A DNA stretch of 64,000 bases, taken from the NCBI GenBank assembly GCA_949358305.1, contig OX442314.1, forward strand, positions 30,303,118 to 30,367,117. Direction: 5' to 3'. The stretch is from Strigamia acuminata. Its lineage: Eukaryota > Arthropoda > Chilopoda > Geophilomorpha > Linotaeniidae. The translations under genes were made by a program, and so were the position numbers. The notes under the pieces were generated by a model. The model saw nothing but the letters and a program-made list of their open reading frames with translations. It was not told the origin of the DNA and searched no databases. Positions 1 to 12,529 of the stretch are shown one piece after another; position 1 is the first letter of the stretch, and each line of letters starts with the position of its first letter.

Positions 1-558
1 TGCATTCAAAGCTGCTGCAGTTGCAAATTACAGTAATTTCTAAATTTGCGATTACAGTATATTATTTTTTATTTTATTTATACATCGCATAATGTGTGTA
101 TGGTCCCACACTGTGGTAAACATGAATAAACATTTATTTCCTCGTTTTATCTATTGTACAATACCACAATCATAGAAGGAAATTCACCATTTATCTACCT
201 AGTATTAATAAATGTATTTAATTTCTTTAAAAACAAATGAATTGTTTCTTTTTATTTAATAAACCAGAAATTTCGAAACATTTATCAAACAAATTAATCA
301 ACTTGATGCCCTTTGTACGATTCTATTTAAAATTATCACTTTTTATTACAACACTTTCAAATCCCGTTTCGCATATCCACAAAATCAACAATATGACGTC
401 ATAATTTTTAAAATTTTATAAAGCATTGTCATAAATTATGACGCTCAAATACGTTCCTAAAACTCCAGCGCGTCCTCTGTGTCTGCTATGAACAAAACCG
501 TCGAATGCAAAGGTCGCTATGATGCTATGATTAATGCAAAGCACAAGGCAATGCAGAA
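1..558. other. AT-rich upstream spacer of PCYOX
   Basis: No coding signal is seen. The sequence is AT-rich and non-repetitive. The last 70 bases, before the ATG at 559, hold several upstream ATGs. One, near 551, opens a short frame that overlaps the start of the real gene and stops near 610. This stretch is probably the promoter and 5' UTR of the prenylcysteine oxidase gene, but I see no clear TATA box. Confidence 0.5.
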
Positions 559-3076
559 ATGGTCGGCTACGTCTATAAACCCAGTGCCTTCGTCGGTGCC
601 GCTCTTTTAATCCTGTTATCGAGATGCCTGTGTTCCAGCGCAATACCGGTGAACGTGGCGCCGCGGATTGGCATCGTGGGCGCCGGCATCGGCGGAGCTA
701 TGACGGCGCACTTTGTTCGAAATTTATTCGGAGTCGATGCTAAAATCGACGTGTACGAGAAGAATCATGTCGGAGGTCGATTATCACTCGTCGAAGTTGG
801 AGAACAGAAATTCGAAGCTGGGGGATCGATTATTCATGAAAGAAACCGATATATGGATGAAATTGCAAAGAAATTCAGTAATTGATTAGTTTTGGTTGAA
901 TTTAAAGTGAAAAAAAAATATTTAAATGGAGGAAAATCAAAATGTAATCGCTTCCTTATCGCTGCTATTTAATACCGTCGAACTGCACATGCAACAGTCT
1001 GTGTCTGGTATCTTGATACCAAATTCAAACACCAAATTCCATTTATTTGCACCGAAAACACAAAAGTTTTAAAATTGTTTATTACACACAAGTGAGAAAT
1101 TGTGTATTTTTATGTTATATATATATGCTCAGTAAGGGATTTTTTCAGTTTGATTTTGGCATCAAGTTACTGGGCGCAGACTGCAGCTCAGATAAAGATG
1201 GATTGGGTTCGTGTTTCTGTTGGAATGCGAGGTAGCTTAATGGGTAGAACAGCCGGCTGTTTGGTATTTTCAACTAGAAATTTGGAGGAAATGGGAGGAA
1301 AGACCATTAGATGTCCAAAATGTAAGAAATTGGCCTAAATTTTTATAAATTTACCCAGATTTTAGTAATAATCTTCAGAAAATTAAGAAAACTCAAATTT
1401 TAAGACTGTCGGGAATTTCCCGGTGGCCCGTTCCTGCCCCACCGTAGCCTGTCTCTGTGGCCCGACCCATCCAGATTTCCCGGCACTAAATTTGTACCCA
1501 GTCCAGCCCTAAAGGAAGTGCATGGAGAGATACTTTCCAATTCGCAATTTTATATCGCTAATGGGTATCCCGGTTCTTGGGACTAACGACGTTACTTTTG
1601 TTGTTGTAGCGGTAACGAATAATACTTCAGATTAGACTGTACTATATAATTTGTTTTAATTTGCAGATTTGAAGCGAGCTCAGCAACATACTCAGCGGTC
1701 CGGAATATTCGACGGCAAAGAATTCGTGTTTGAAGAAAGTAGTTTCACGTATATGACGTACGTGGATCTGATATGGAGATACGGCTTGAGCATTATGAAA
1801 TGGAACCGCTTGATTGCTCAAATGCTGGACCGCTTTGATAATGTTTACCGTTTCCAGGACTACGGCTATGCTTTTACAACGGTCGAGAAATTGCTAAAAG
1901 CCATGAACCCTGACTTTTACAACATGACTCAAACTACAACTTCGAAATTTCTTAAGAAGCAGGGTTTCAGCGACACGTTTATCAATGAAATTGCACTGGC
2001 CGCTGTTCGAGTCAACTACGGCCAAACTACGGATGTCAATGCATTTGTTGGTAAGACATCGACAAGCGGTGTAACCATGAGTCGTGTTAAAACGTAGTAA
2101 ACCCCAGATAAATTCATAAATGCATAGAATATATTTATATTGAATAAAAAATTAAAAAGCCGAAATTAGCTTAAATTGCATATTTTGTGAAAATCGGTAA
2201 ATAAATGCATAAATTGCCATTTTTCCAGGAAAAAACAGCGATGCGTAAGATGTACGTAATCAATTTTTGCCATTTATTTTGGTAGGGGCTCTGAGCCTTG
2301 CAGCTGCCCAACCAACTCTGTGGTCAGTGGCAGGAGGAAATTACCAGTTAGTGGAAGGAGCGTTGAATTTAAGCCGAGCGAACTTAATACCCCAAGAAGT
2401 GAATTCCGTAACACGATTGAACGGAGGCACATACAGGCTATCCACAACTGATCTCGACGACCCAGTGGACAAGGAGTTCGACATTGTGATCATCGCGGCA
2501 CCCCAAACCAAAGATCTTCGAACTATCACATTTAACGGTTTTCCGAAATCCTTCGATCACCATTTTCCCGGCAGTTATCACCAAACTGTCGCTACTTTTG
2601 TCGAAGGAATTATCAATTGTACGCACTTTGGCTCGCAGTATCCTTTAGCCATTCCTGATGATATTATTTCAATTAACGAAAACATGTCGTTTAGTTGTTT
2701 GGCGAGGAATTATCCAGTTAAAGGCAAAGATACGAAGAGTGGGAAGAGTGGGAAGGAGAAATCATATAAAGTTTATAAATTATTCTCACATGATGTGTTG
2801 TCGAGCGAGCAATTGGATGTGCTTTTTAAGGAAAGGACAGTGGCTAAGTCGGTTGATTGGTTGGCGTATCCGCATTATACGACGCCGGAGAAGCTAGGGG
2901 ATTTTAAACTTGACGAGTTTTTGTATTATACCAGTGCGATTGAGTGGGCTGGAAGTGCGATGGAAATGAGTGCTGTTTCGGCTAGGAATGCGGCTTTGTT
3001 GGCGTATAATGAGTATAATGATGTGGCTCGGAATGATGAGATTTATAATCCAAGTAAAGTTAAAACTGAGTTGTAA
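559..3076 (+). CDS. PCYOX1: Prenylcysteine oxidase (three exons, complete)
   Basis: Prenylcysteine oxidases are FAD thioether oxidases of the lysosome/secretory pathway. They split farnesyl- or geranylgeranyl-cysteine from degraded prenylated proteins into cysteine, an isoprenoid aldehyde and peroxide. The exons read as 559-877, 1667-2050 and 2286-3076. All joins are GT-AG and in phase, giving 497 aa, close to the roughly 505 aa of the vertebrate enzyme. A hydrophobic signal peptide (about residues 10-30) is followed by the dinucleotide-binding motif GIVGAGIGG, then the family blocks FEAGGSIIH, FVFEESS, VNYGQTTDVNAFVG, WLAYPHY and AMEMSA, and the family C-terminal ending KTEL. Several N-glycosylation sequons fit a lumenal protein. 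The ATG at 559 is chosen because it precedes the signal peptide. An AATAAA lies at about 3079. Intron 1 (878-1666) carries no recognisable gene. Confidence 0.95.
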
Positions 3077-3164
3077 GAAATAAAGTTGTTTTTAATTTGC
3101 TGTATGTTGTGATTGGCTTTTTTTAATTTTTATTAAAGTTGCTAAATTTTGTAGAAAAATGACA

Positions 3165-3770
3165 AGATTTCATTAAAAAAGGCCTAAAAATTCATTTAAA
3201 AATGCCAAAATTTCATCTAAAATGGCAAAATTTCATTCGAATTTTCAAAATTTTATCAAAATATTTCAAAATTTCAAAATTTTCTTGAAAAATGCCAATA
3301 TTTCTTTACAAAATGACAAAATTTCTTTTAAAAATGGCAAAATTACCTTAAAGAATGAGAAAATTACATTAAAAAATGAGGAAATTACTTTAAAAAATGA
3401 GGAAATTACATTAAAAAATGAGGAAATTACATTAAAAAATGAGAAAATTACATTTAAAAAATAACAATTACATTTAAAAATGACAATTACTTTAAAAAAT
3501 GACAAAATTACATTTAAAATGTTCACAATTTTATCAAAACATTTCCAAATTTCATTAAAAAATATCAAAATTTCATTAAAAAATATCAAAATTTCATTAA
3601 AAAATATCAAAATTTCATTAAAAAATATCAAAATTTCATTAAAAAATATCAAAATTTCATTAAAAAATATCAAAATTTCATTAAAAAATATCAAAATTTC
3701 ATTAAAAAATATCAAAATTTTCATTAAAAAATATCAAAATTTCATTAAAAAATATCAAAATACTGTATCA
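3165..3770. repeat. 21-bp minisatellite downstream of PCYOX
   Basis: The spacer between PCYOX and CTTNBP2NL is filled by a 21-bp A/T-rich tandem repeat. One version, with core ATTTCATTAAAAAATATC, is nearly perfect for about nine copies from 3549 to 3760. A diverged version with GAGGAAATTACATT occupies about 3340-3440. Because 21 is a multiple of three, the array leaves long but meaningless open frames on both strands. Confidence 0.9.
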
Positions 3771-4007
3771 ACTTTTTTCCCAAATTTCAAAATTCCATAA
3801 ACCAACTACAAATGAACACATCAAGTTAATCACGACGAATCTAAACTCACGCCGCTTTCCAAATCCCAAACCCGGCACAATAAAACCCAATCCCATCCAC
3901 CACGAACGATCTACATGACGTCACAAAATCTCAACCACTCAACGTGACATCACACCGAAAACCTCTCCCACTGAGCACAAACAGCTTAACATCACAGAGC
4001 TTTTAAA

Positions 4008-7000
4008 ATGGCTACCAAGAGCACCACAGCCACCAAATCTGGTGCAGCATCCACCTTGGAATCGATGGATAAATTATCTAGCAGCACGCTTAAGGTGAGA
4101 AACAAATCACGCTCCAAAATACCCCAATTACAATCCCAACTATTCCACCTCCCAAACACAATCGTCCGCGTGTTTGGATGATGGATGCGGTCATTCATTT
4201 GTTTCTAATCTGAGCACTTTTTTTTTACTTTCCAGAGGAATCCCAAAATGGAATTGAGTAAAGCTGACTTGCTGAAACTCCTCAGTTATCTAGAGGGGGA
4301 GCTGCAAGCCAGAGAAGTAGTTATTGCTACATTAAAGGTATGAGTAAATAGAAAATTTTTTTTTTAAAAAAATAAAAAATAAAAAATGAAGAAAATGTTT
4401 ATTTTATTGATTAATGTGGTGAAATTTATTTTTTTTCAGGCTGAAAAAGTAAAGCAACTACTTCAACAGGTTAAATTAGGAGGATATAATATGGACAACC
4501 CAATTATTGCTCTGCAACGTGATGCATTTGCAGCTTGTAGCCCTGGCTTCGACGAATTGGCCGTGCAAGCGATTTACAGTAATCAACTCTTAGCTCTTGA
4601 AACGTTAATCGACGCGCAACGATGTGCTCATTATCAAATGAAAGAGCAACTAGTTAAAATAGAACAACGCCACGCCAAGGTTTGCGAGTTGTTTCGCGGT
4701 CCGATCATTTTGTCACCTTGTTTGCATATTTAATTTGGTGTTTATGTTTAATTAATGCTCATTTAGATATTGCATGATGTAACGAATTGCAAGGGATCCG
4801 AAAAATCGATTCGTTATAACGATAATTCGTTATAACGATAATTCGTTATAACGATAATTCGTTATATCAAAATTTTTTAACATGGTGTTCTGTGGAAAGC
4901 CAACCAAACCAGACATTTTTAGGTATTCGTTATATCGATAATTCGTTATATCGCGATTCGTTATAAAGAGTTTCGACTGTATTCTACAAAATGTATTATG
5001 AAATGCACTCCCAATATTATTATTTGTTAAATATAGTTCGGGACTGCGATTTAACCGAAGAACTAAAACAGCAAAACCGGTTTATTATAAAATTGCGTAA
5101 TCTATTTAATTTGTACAGAAAAAGCAGTCTAATATGATTACTTTTTCTTTACACAAGTTTTTTATTGTATTTTTGATTAAATATTGATAATTTTTGCAGA
5201 TAATAACTTTTCATAAAACAACGAGAGTATTTACACCGATTTATCTGAAAAACCTGTATAAAATTTAGTATAAAAATTAAGGCTACTGGTATTAGTTCTT
5301 TGAGATGTTTAAAACATGTCAACGAACAAATAGTCTTATCGGTACCATCATTTTTATTAAGCATTTTCTACAATAAAACCAACATCAACACATGCAGAAA
5401 GGACATTTTTGTTGAGTAGTAATTTTTTACTAAAAATTAAACTTTGTTCCACGTTTATTAGATATTAAATCAGTAAATGCTCTTGGTTTTTTGAATGGTT
5501 ATTATCTGCAAAAAAATACAATAAAAGACTTGTTTATTATGTCTGATTTTTATTTACAAATTAGATAGATTAATTTTATAATACTCAATTAGGAAAAATG
5601 AAAAACCGATAAACCACAAATGTCTGTACATTGTAATGTAATTCTGGTGTTTGGGTCTATTTTTTTGGATCACTACACCAGTAAAATGGCTCGGCCAATG
5701 GGATTTTGGGGCCTTTTTGAGTTCAACAAGAGTATAAGAATGCGTTAAGCGAAAAGCAATATATTGTAAAATACAGCCCGAGTTGACCGAAGCGACGAAA
5801 TGATCGGCGACGAAATGAACGATGCACGAAGAGATGTTTTTGAGCGAGTGAATGAGTGAATTTTTTACTTATTTTAAGGTTTTACAAGAACTTGATGAAG
5901 AAAGATGTAAACATGCTCACGATACAGCGCAAGGTGATGACGTAACATATCTTTTGGAAAAGGAACGGGGAAGACTGAAACAAGAAGTAATGAATATTAA
6001 TAATAATAAATAATAAATAATAATTTTCAGAATGGTTAAATATTGAGAGACTTCAATGTTGTTGTTAATTTTTTAGATAGAATTGGAGCGGCAGCATAAT
6101 AAGAAGCTAGAAAAGGAGATGAAAAAAATAGCCTCCATCTTAGAACAAGAAAGGTCGAAGCAAAAACAAATAGTGTTGTTACTTCTCTCGGAGCGGAAAC
6201 GAATAATTGTTAAGCTTTTAGAAGAACGTCAACGTTGTATAGAATTGGAAAAGGTAAAAAAGAGTGAGAGATGTGGAGTTTATCTACCGCGACAATCCGT
6301 CCCTAAAAAATGGTTTTTACATAAAAAAAACCAGTAAGGTTAGGTTCGCGGGGGGTTAGCCCTTCTTACGAATTAGACAAAGAAAAACGTATTCGCAGTT
6401 TCAAAAGTTGCGGTAGATCGTGTCGTGGTAAGATTTTGTCGCGCTAGATCACACGCCCCGAGTTTATCTCAGGGGGTACCACATTCAACCGAATCCCTGA
6501 ATCTCCGAATCCCGAATGTTTACATTTTATAAAAATTTTTAATTTTTTATCAAAAATTGGACATAAGTTAAAATACTTTCGACTTTTTTATTAAAATAAT
6601 CATCTAAATCTTTTCGAATGCTAACCGAATTCCTTCTGAATCCTATGAAAGATTCGAATCTCTGACATGCAGATTCTGACTGTCTGTACCCTCTGGTTTA
6701 TCTGTAGTGGCAGGTGATATGCAACATTTTTTAAATTGTTTTTTTTAAAAAAACAATAATAACACAAATTAAACAAGTAAACATCTGTAATGCATTACTT
6801 ATTAGACTTCTAAACCCCTTCTACACATTTGGGACTGAACCGAATGTTAGAAAAGTGAAATTACGAGATATAACTCGTTGCAAATGTGCGGTATAGAAGA
6901 ACCAAGTCCGTAGGCTAAAGTGGCTAAAAGTGTACTAAAACAAGTTTTTTAAATAAACCGGAGGTCGGAGAAGTACGAAAATACCTTAGGAACCTAATAT

Positions 7001-10000
7001 AGGTATTCTGAGTTCATGCTGAGTTGTCCGTTTGCCTCTAGCTGCTATAGTTTTTGCGGAATTGATGCGGCAGACGGACATGACCGTTTTATTAGACTTT
7101 CTAAACATAGGGTTTAGAAGTCTAAAAAGGTGATTTTTTTGGTCCTAAATTTGCAAACTTTTCTAAGCTAGGAAGTGGGGATGGTCCCCTGCCCAGGTTC
7201 CATTAACCAGTTGCCTGCGGCCCCGACTCCCCTAAAAGTGTGAGGACCTAGGCAGAAGCCTAGATTGGCTATTGATATAACCACCATGTTAGTTACATCA
7301 GTGCTTCTCAAAGTTTGGTCAGCAGACCACTGGTGGTCCGCAAATAAGTATGGTACAAATAAGTCAGGTGTGTAATTGATTAATTAAAAACATGGAAAAC
7401 CCCATTTAATCTTGCACACACCTAGTCTATCAAAATTTCACCACAACTGAATGTGATACCGGTTCGCAACACATTGGGACAAAATATGTTAGTGGTTCGC
7501 GACACATTGGGAAGAAAAATAGCGGGCTGCAACATTACATATTTTATTTTATTTATTTATTTTATTTTATTGTTCAATGTGGTAAGTTGATATTTCGGGA
7601 TTAAATTATTTGTACACTATTTTCCCTGATTTTTTACACTAAAAATCCCTGACTTTTACACTAAATTTCTGAATATCACCACTATTTTCTCTTATTTCTC
7701 CAAAAAATAAATTCATACACATCAAGGACTGGTGTAGGTTAGATTAGATTAGGTTAAGTAGAAAAAAGAAGGCGGGGTCGTGTAAAATTTATTTTTTTTT
7801 TAGTGTAAAAATAAGGGAAAATATACTCAAAACCACCACAAAGTTGATCTATTTTAGCCTGTTTACGCCTAACTGTGTACTGTTTTATACTACGTGGAAA
7901 AGTAGTTCTGTGTCAAAACATCACCTTTGACAATGTTGGTAATCAATCACAATGTCTGGAGTTCGAGTACAATTCTGGTGTTATGAGCTATTTTTTTGTG
8001 TCCCTACACCAGTGAAATAGATTAACGTTGTGGTGGTTTTGAGTATAGTGTACAAATAAATGGAACCCGTTGATTTCATGCAAATTGACGAGTTAGTTAG
8101 TGCGAAATCATCTGAATCAGACATACGAAGAAATATGACGTCAGAGGGCAACTACTGTGACAAATCATTTTTATAAATAGAACCAAATAAAAAAGTTTCT
8201 ATTTTTACCGCCTCCAGTTTTATTGCTGATTTTAAGTCCAGCCATAACATGAGCAAGAGTGTTTTTTTATCTAATAATTGGTTTCCATGTACATTTCTTA
8301 GGTATTGCAGCTAGAAAAAGGTCGCTTAGCCGACATGGTGGATGGATTAGAAGAGGAGAGTCAAAAGTCTTTACAAATGGAAGCCGAATTAGAGCAGCAA
8401 CTTGCACTGTTCAAAGAGGAACGAAATCGATTAAAAGACGCAATCTCCGCCGAATCCGACAAGTCTGCAAGACTGCAAGATGTCAATCATTCACTCGTTT
8501 TAGAGGTTGCAACTCTCAAGCAAAAGACTCGTTCGGAACCTACCGAAACACAAGACACAGCAGGTTTATAACGCTATACAATCTTAAGAATATATTGATT
8601 TTAAGCTTCTAATACAATACGATTCTAAATTGCATTGATTAGTTAAAGTAGGTTATCTGTAGTTCTTCATTTCAAGGAAATAAGTCAGTCAAAAGTAATT
8701 TACCACGTTTGTTCTTGCAGGTACTCGTGTACCTATTTCACCTGATCGGCCAACTGTTGGAAGTACTTCCAAACAAGCTGTTCCTCCAACCCCTCCAATT
8801 AAACCAAACCAAGCGACTAAATCCAATTTAGGTACTACATTCACTAACATTAAAAAAAATCTATTAGGTTTGATACTGCCCCATATCAAGTACTGCTGGT
8901 ACTAGCCTTCTTCAAACCTAGCATAAAGTGGCAGCAGTCATCTATCATTACGTGCATTTAATCCTGATCTTGCAAGACTTATTCATTTGTCCTTAAATCG
9001 TTTAAAGAAGTGAATTCTCGATTGAACACACAAAAATCTGAACTGACCTACATGTGGTAGCAACTGTCGATAGAAGGTGCAGAAGAGATAAGTCACTTTT
9101 ATAAGTCAAAGACGTGATTTCAATTTCAATTTCACTCAATTTTCATCCTCTTATTTGAATTCTTTCAAGTTCCGAGAAAGGATGTAAAAACAAAAGTTAT
9201 TGCAGACGAATAAGTCAATTTGTCTTTTGAGGATTGAATGCGCTTCCAGTCAGTAGTAACTGGCAGTAGTTATTTGAAATAGCTACCGTATTACTATAGT
9301 GCGGGTTTGACCAGACTGCCGGTAAACCTCGTTTATGCCGACGTTTGGGCGTATTTGGCTCATATAACGCCAGGTACTTTGCCAAAACATGATTGGAATA
9401 GTGTTAAAATACAAGGTGTTCTAAAAGTATTGTTCCCTTCGAAAACATTTAACTTAAGATGACTAAGATAAGTTGGATAGTACTAATTTGATGGTGCTCT
9501 ACAACTTTGTAATTGGAAATTTTGGTGTATCTTGAACGGTTTAAAAGTGAAAATGTTCTTCAAGGTCAAATTTGATGACGTTATTGGATTGCTCTCACCC
9601 AACTTCCTATATGGTTGCTTCATCAAAGTTGGCCTAGATGCAATTGCTCAGGAAATATTTGGAGGGAACAATACTTTTAGAACACCCTGTATATTGTTAT
9701 ACCGGCATTTTAGCTGCATATTGCTAGAGCGGAAAGTACGGTCCATGTCAGTTGCAAGTACCCCTGGCAGTAACATCTGCCTATCAATTAGTATCCAATG
9801 AAGCATTTATATTGCACTGGCCATTAAATATGCTATAATGACCTATCACTTTTCAACGTTATTGTTTAAATACTGTATTTCTTTTCAGCTTCACTGGCAT
9901 CTGCATCAACCTCACCACAGTCTGTGACCCAGTGTCAGAAGTTTACCACAGGGCGTAACGAAACAAACTTATCCGGAGTCACTGCACCTGCGCAAGCTGG

Positions 10001-10655
10001 AGATACCATGATTGTACACAGTACAGTGTCACCTGGCATATCTGTAACGTCCAAACCAGTTGCAAGACTGGTGCATGGCATTGCAAGTACACCGAATGTG
10101 CAAGATGTTTCATCCGAGAAACCAAACACTGTGACCGGGCCTGCGCCGGAAAAACCATCATCGAATTCTGTGGATGCACATAGTAATACATTGGGCAATA
10201 AAATACTTACTTTTGGTGGAAAAGCGCCGGTTGCAAGATCAACTACAAGTGGCCATCCGCAGCCTCCGCAGCCACCGAAAAAACCCGTGGCCGTTGTTCG
10301 TGGCACTCCGCCTCCGGTACCGCCGAACAAACCAGTTCTGTTGGCCCAAGCCAAACGGCTGAGCATAGAAAGTGGTGAAGGTGATAGGAAATTGACTAAG
10401 CCAGCACCAGGAGGCACAAAGTTTACCAAAGATAAGATAGGCTCGCGGCCAAACGAAGCGAATGAAACCGCCAAATCTGGTGCATCGGATGGGGGTCAGG
10501 TGGGTTCACTTCTTCCGCCGACAGCTAGCATGGATCTTCTGGGGCAGGAGTTGGCAGATTTTCAGCAGTTGTTAGTCTCTATGGTCAATGGGAAAGGGAT
10601 AGAAATGCTATCTACTGAACACATTTCCCAGGCTCCTTCGCAAGGCACTAGTTAA
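4008..10655 (+). CDS. CTTNBP2NL: CTTNBP2NL / Nausicaa-like cortactin-binding protein
   Basis: This is the CTTNBP2 N-terminal-like family, which binds cortactin and the STRIPAK phosphatase complex and acts on actin and on kinase dephosphorylation. Exons: 4008-4094, 4236-4337, 4440-4679, 5879-5986, 6077-6253, 8302-8563, 8721-8831 and 9889-10655. All joins are GT-AG and in frame, giving 617 aa against about 640 in human. The N-terminal domain shows ELSKADLLKLLSYLEGEL, then NPIIALQRDAF, then the family signature DTAQGDDVTYLLEKERGRL, followed by a long Glu/Lys/Arg-rich coiled coil to about residue 325. The tail is Ser/Thr/Pro-rich with a polyproline motif near TPPPVPPNKPVLLAQ. Introns 4680-5878, 6254-8301 and 8832-9888 are filled with small inverted-repeat elements. 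A splice donor inside the last exon, at 10500, may feed alternative terminal exons downstream. Confidence 0.93.
4775..4979. mobile_element. MITE, CGTTATAAC family (copy 1)
   Basis: About 200 bp made of repeated ATTCGTTATAACGATA-type words, ending in TTTCGACTG followed by TA. Related copies lie at 12708-12847, 29314-29496 and 31429-31870. The CAGTCGA...TCGACTG ends and TA target sites resemble pogo/Tigger-type non-autonomous elements. The left end of this copy is degraded. Confidence 0.65.
6284..6450. mobile_element. MITE, CTACCGCGAC family (copy 1)
   Basis: This block inside a CTTNBP2NL intron is an inverted relative of 60644-60871. Shared pieces include CTACCGCGACAATCCGTCCC, the TTTTTACAT...CCAGTAAGGTTAGG core and GTCGCGCTAGAT at the end. 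Copy 1 has lost its outer left end. No transposase is present, so it is a non-autonomous element. Confidence 0.65.
6802..7125. mobile_element. MITE with 16-bp terminal inverted repeats
   Basis: The element begins TTAGACTTCTAAACCC and ends with the exact reverse complement GGGTTTAGAAGTCTAA. It holds no coding sequence. A longer relative in opposite orientation lies at about 41399-41850 and shares the internal block that includes GACGGACATGACCG and TTTTTCCGACCTCCGG-like sequence. Confidence 0.75.
7299..8050. other. Transposon-derived intron sequence
   Basis: The segment starts with CAGTGCTTCTCAAAG, which resembles hAT terminal repeats, and is followed by repeated GGTTCGC(A/G)ACACATTGGG words at about 7458 and 7495. 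Near 7970-8030 is a TCTGGTGT...ACACCAG block that also occurs at 5642-5690. I see no reading frame and treat it as decayed repeat DNA in the CTTNBP2NL intron. Confidence 0.4.
9412..9689. mobile_element. Tc1/mariner-like MITE with TA target duplication
   Basis: Terminal inverted repeats of about 27 bp, starting CA(A/G)GGTGTTCTAAAAGT, enclose about 220 bp without a gene and differ at one position between the two ends. A TA dinucleotide flanks each side (9410-9411 and 9690-9691), as expected for Tc1/mariner-type insertion. It lies in the last intron of CTTNBP2NL. Confidence 0.8.
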
Positions 10656-12529
10656 AACAAAAACACTTGTATCCACACTGAATTTTCTATATACGACAAA
10701 CTTGAAAAGACTGAACATTCCATATCTTTGGTAAGTGCAATTGTTGGCTTTACCAATGGAAGCAGAAGTCTATAATAATTTTAAGCAGAAAAGAGACTAC
10801 GGTCAGTAGCGATCATTTTGACATCCCGGAGCATCGAATTTTACTAGAAAGCGACATAAAATATTAAAAGCGTTAAAATTTTGAAGGAAAAAGTCACTTT
10901 GCTCACTTTTAGAAGGCGGAAGTGATGCTTTTTACATCATAATTAAAGAAAGTCACTTTCTTTGTCACGTTTAAATGACGCGCCGGCAGGGGCGTATCGA
11001 CCTATGAGGCAAAGAGGCGGCAAACTGAGGGGCGGCAATTTTGACCCAAAATTTTTTTTTCAGCGCGAAATATTTTTGGACATATTCGGAAATACCCAAT
11101 ATTTAGCTTTTTTAAGATGTTTTTTTTTTTTTTTGGGGGGGGGGGACATTTTTAATGCTTGCCTCACCATAGATATTTCTTAGGAACGTGTCTGCGTGCC
11201 TGTCTATACAAAACACGAGACGCATTAGATCGACTGCCATAATGAAAATGACCAATGCGCTTGTTTCCTGTTGTCAAATGGGTGCGTTCATTCAAAAGTC
11301 AATTTTTTTAGAGGAAGGAAAGGAAAAAACACATTTCCTTTCTTGTATTGAATGTACCTATTGATTTTTTTCTGCCACTGAATTGGATTTCTGCATGCAG
11401 TCTACATGCAGTCTCTTAGAATTAATTGTTTTTAACTTGGATCTCAAACCAATGAATGTCTAATGAATTTTTTTCAATTTTAGCAGTCAGATTGCTTTGA
11501 TTCTTTGTCACTATTCAAATGAATCTCAAATAAGACAATTTTTTTAGAAACCGTAAGTCTCCTACAAACGAGACTGCATTTGCAAGTCGAATTGTTCGTT
11601 AGTCCAGCAAAAGGGTACAAGATGGAAAAATTATTAATCCTAATTAAAGAAAACATTTTTAATCGTACTTTTTTTTCTTATTGAAAATTAATAAATAATA
11701 CAGTTGTGGACAAAAAAAATTTCTATTCAGTTTAGCTGTTTTAAGTTTATCTATCATTATTTGCCCGGTCTATCTTTTAACAGCTGACATACAGTGCTAG
11801 ATACGCGAATTGACTTATTCGCTGCCATAATATGTGAAGTTTGTATCTCTGAAAGTTCGTAACTTGAATGTTCGTGTGTAGGGGACTAAATACCGAAGAC
11901 CATAAAGTGGCATTTCTTGCATAATACATGAACAAAACAAGACATTTCACTGCACAATGTTAATGAATTTGCAACCAAATGGAATTTCCCATTTGATAAA
12001 GCATAATTGCATATTTATAGACAGATTTTATTGCCAATTATTTTTTTTTGTGACTTCTGGTTTAATTTTACATCGAAGATTATTCAGTGTGGATACTCAA
12101 ATAATGAAATTAGACATTTAAATTATCTTGACATTGATTGATCTACATAACAAAATATTTAAATACTTAAAAATTGTTGTTAGTAATGAATATTTATTTA
12201 TTTGTATTTTGCATGATGCACGTTTCTGCAATTTTTCTCGATTTTATTTTTATTTCCAATTCCATCACTGCTTAGTTTTCTATGCATGATGTTTCGTAAA
12301 GGAAATCTTTTATGTTATAGCTGTATGTATAATTTTATTTTCACTCTATCATGGTAAATCGTTATTTTTGTCACCATTGGTATTTTGTATTAGGTGAACA
12401 ATATTTTTAATAAACTTTTTTTGTTTCTTTTTTTTTTATAATTTTATATTTTTTTGCATGCCTATTATGATTTTGTTTTTATTACTTGTACTCTTGTTTC
12501 CATCATTTTTCCTTGTTCAATCAATACAG
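10656..12529. other. 3' UTR / intron of CTTNBP2NL, no gene
   Basis: AT-rich sequence after the TAA at 10655. A fragment near 10978-11060 with GCAGGGGCGTATCGACC looks like a decayed transposon end, and a G run follows at about 11135. No coding frame is supported. The stretch is either 3' UTR of the main transcript or intron of the alternative transcript. Confidence 0.4.

Noticed and set aside
1047-1338. Two short frames between PCYOX exons
   Set aside because: They sit in intron 1 and the PCYOX protein is complete without them. Neither resembles the family.
3222-3800. Repetitive frames on both strands
   Set aside because: Products of the 21-bp array, whose period is a multiple of three.
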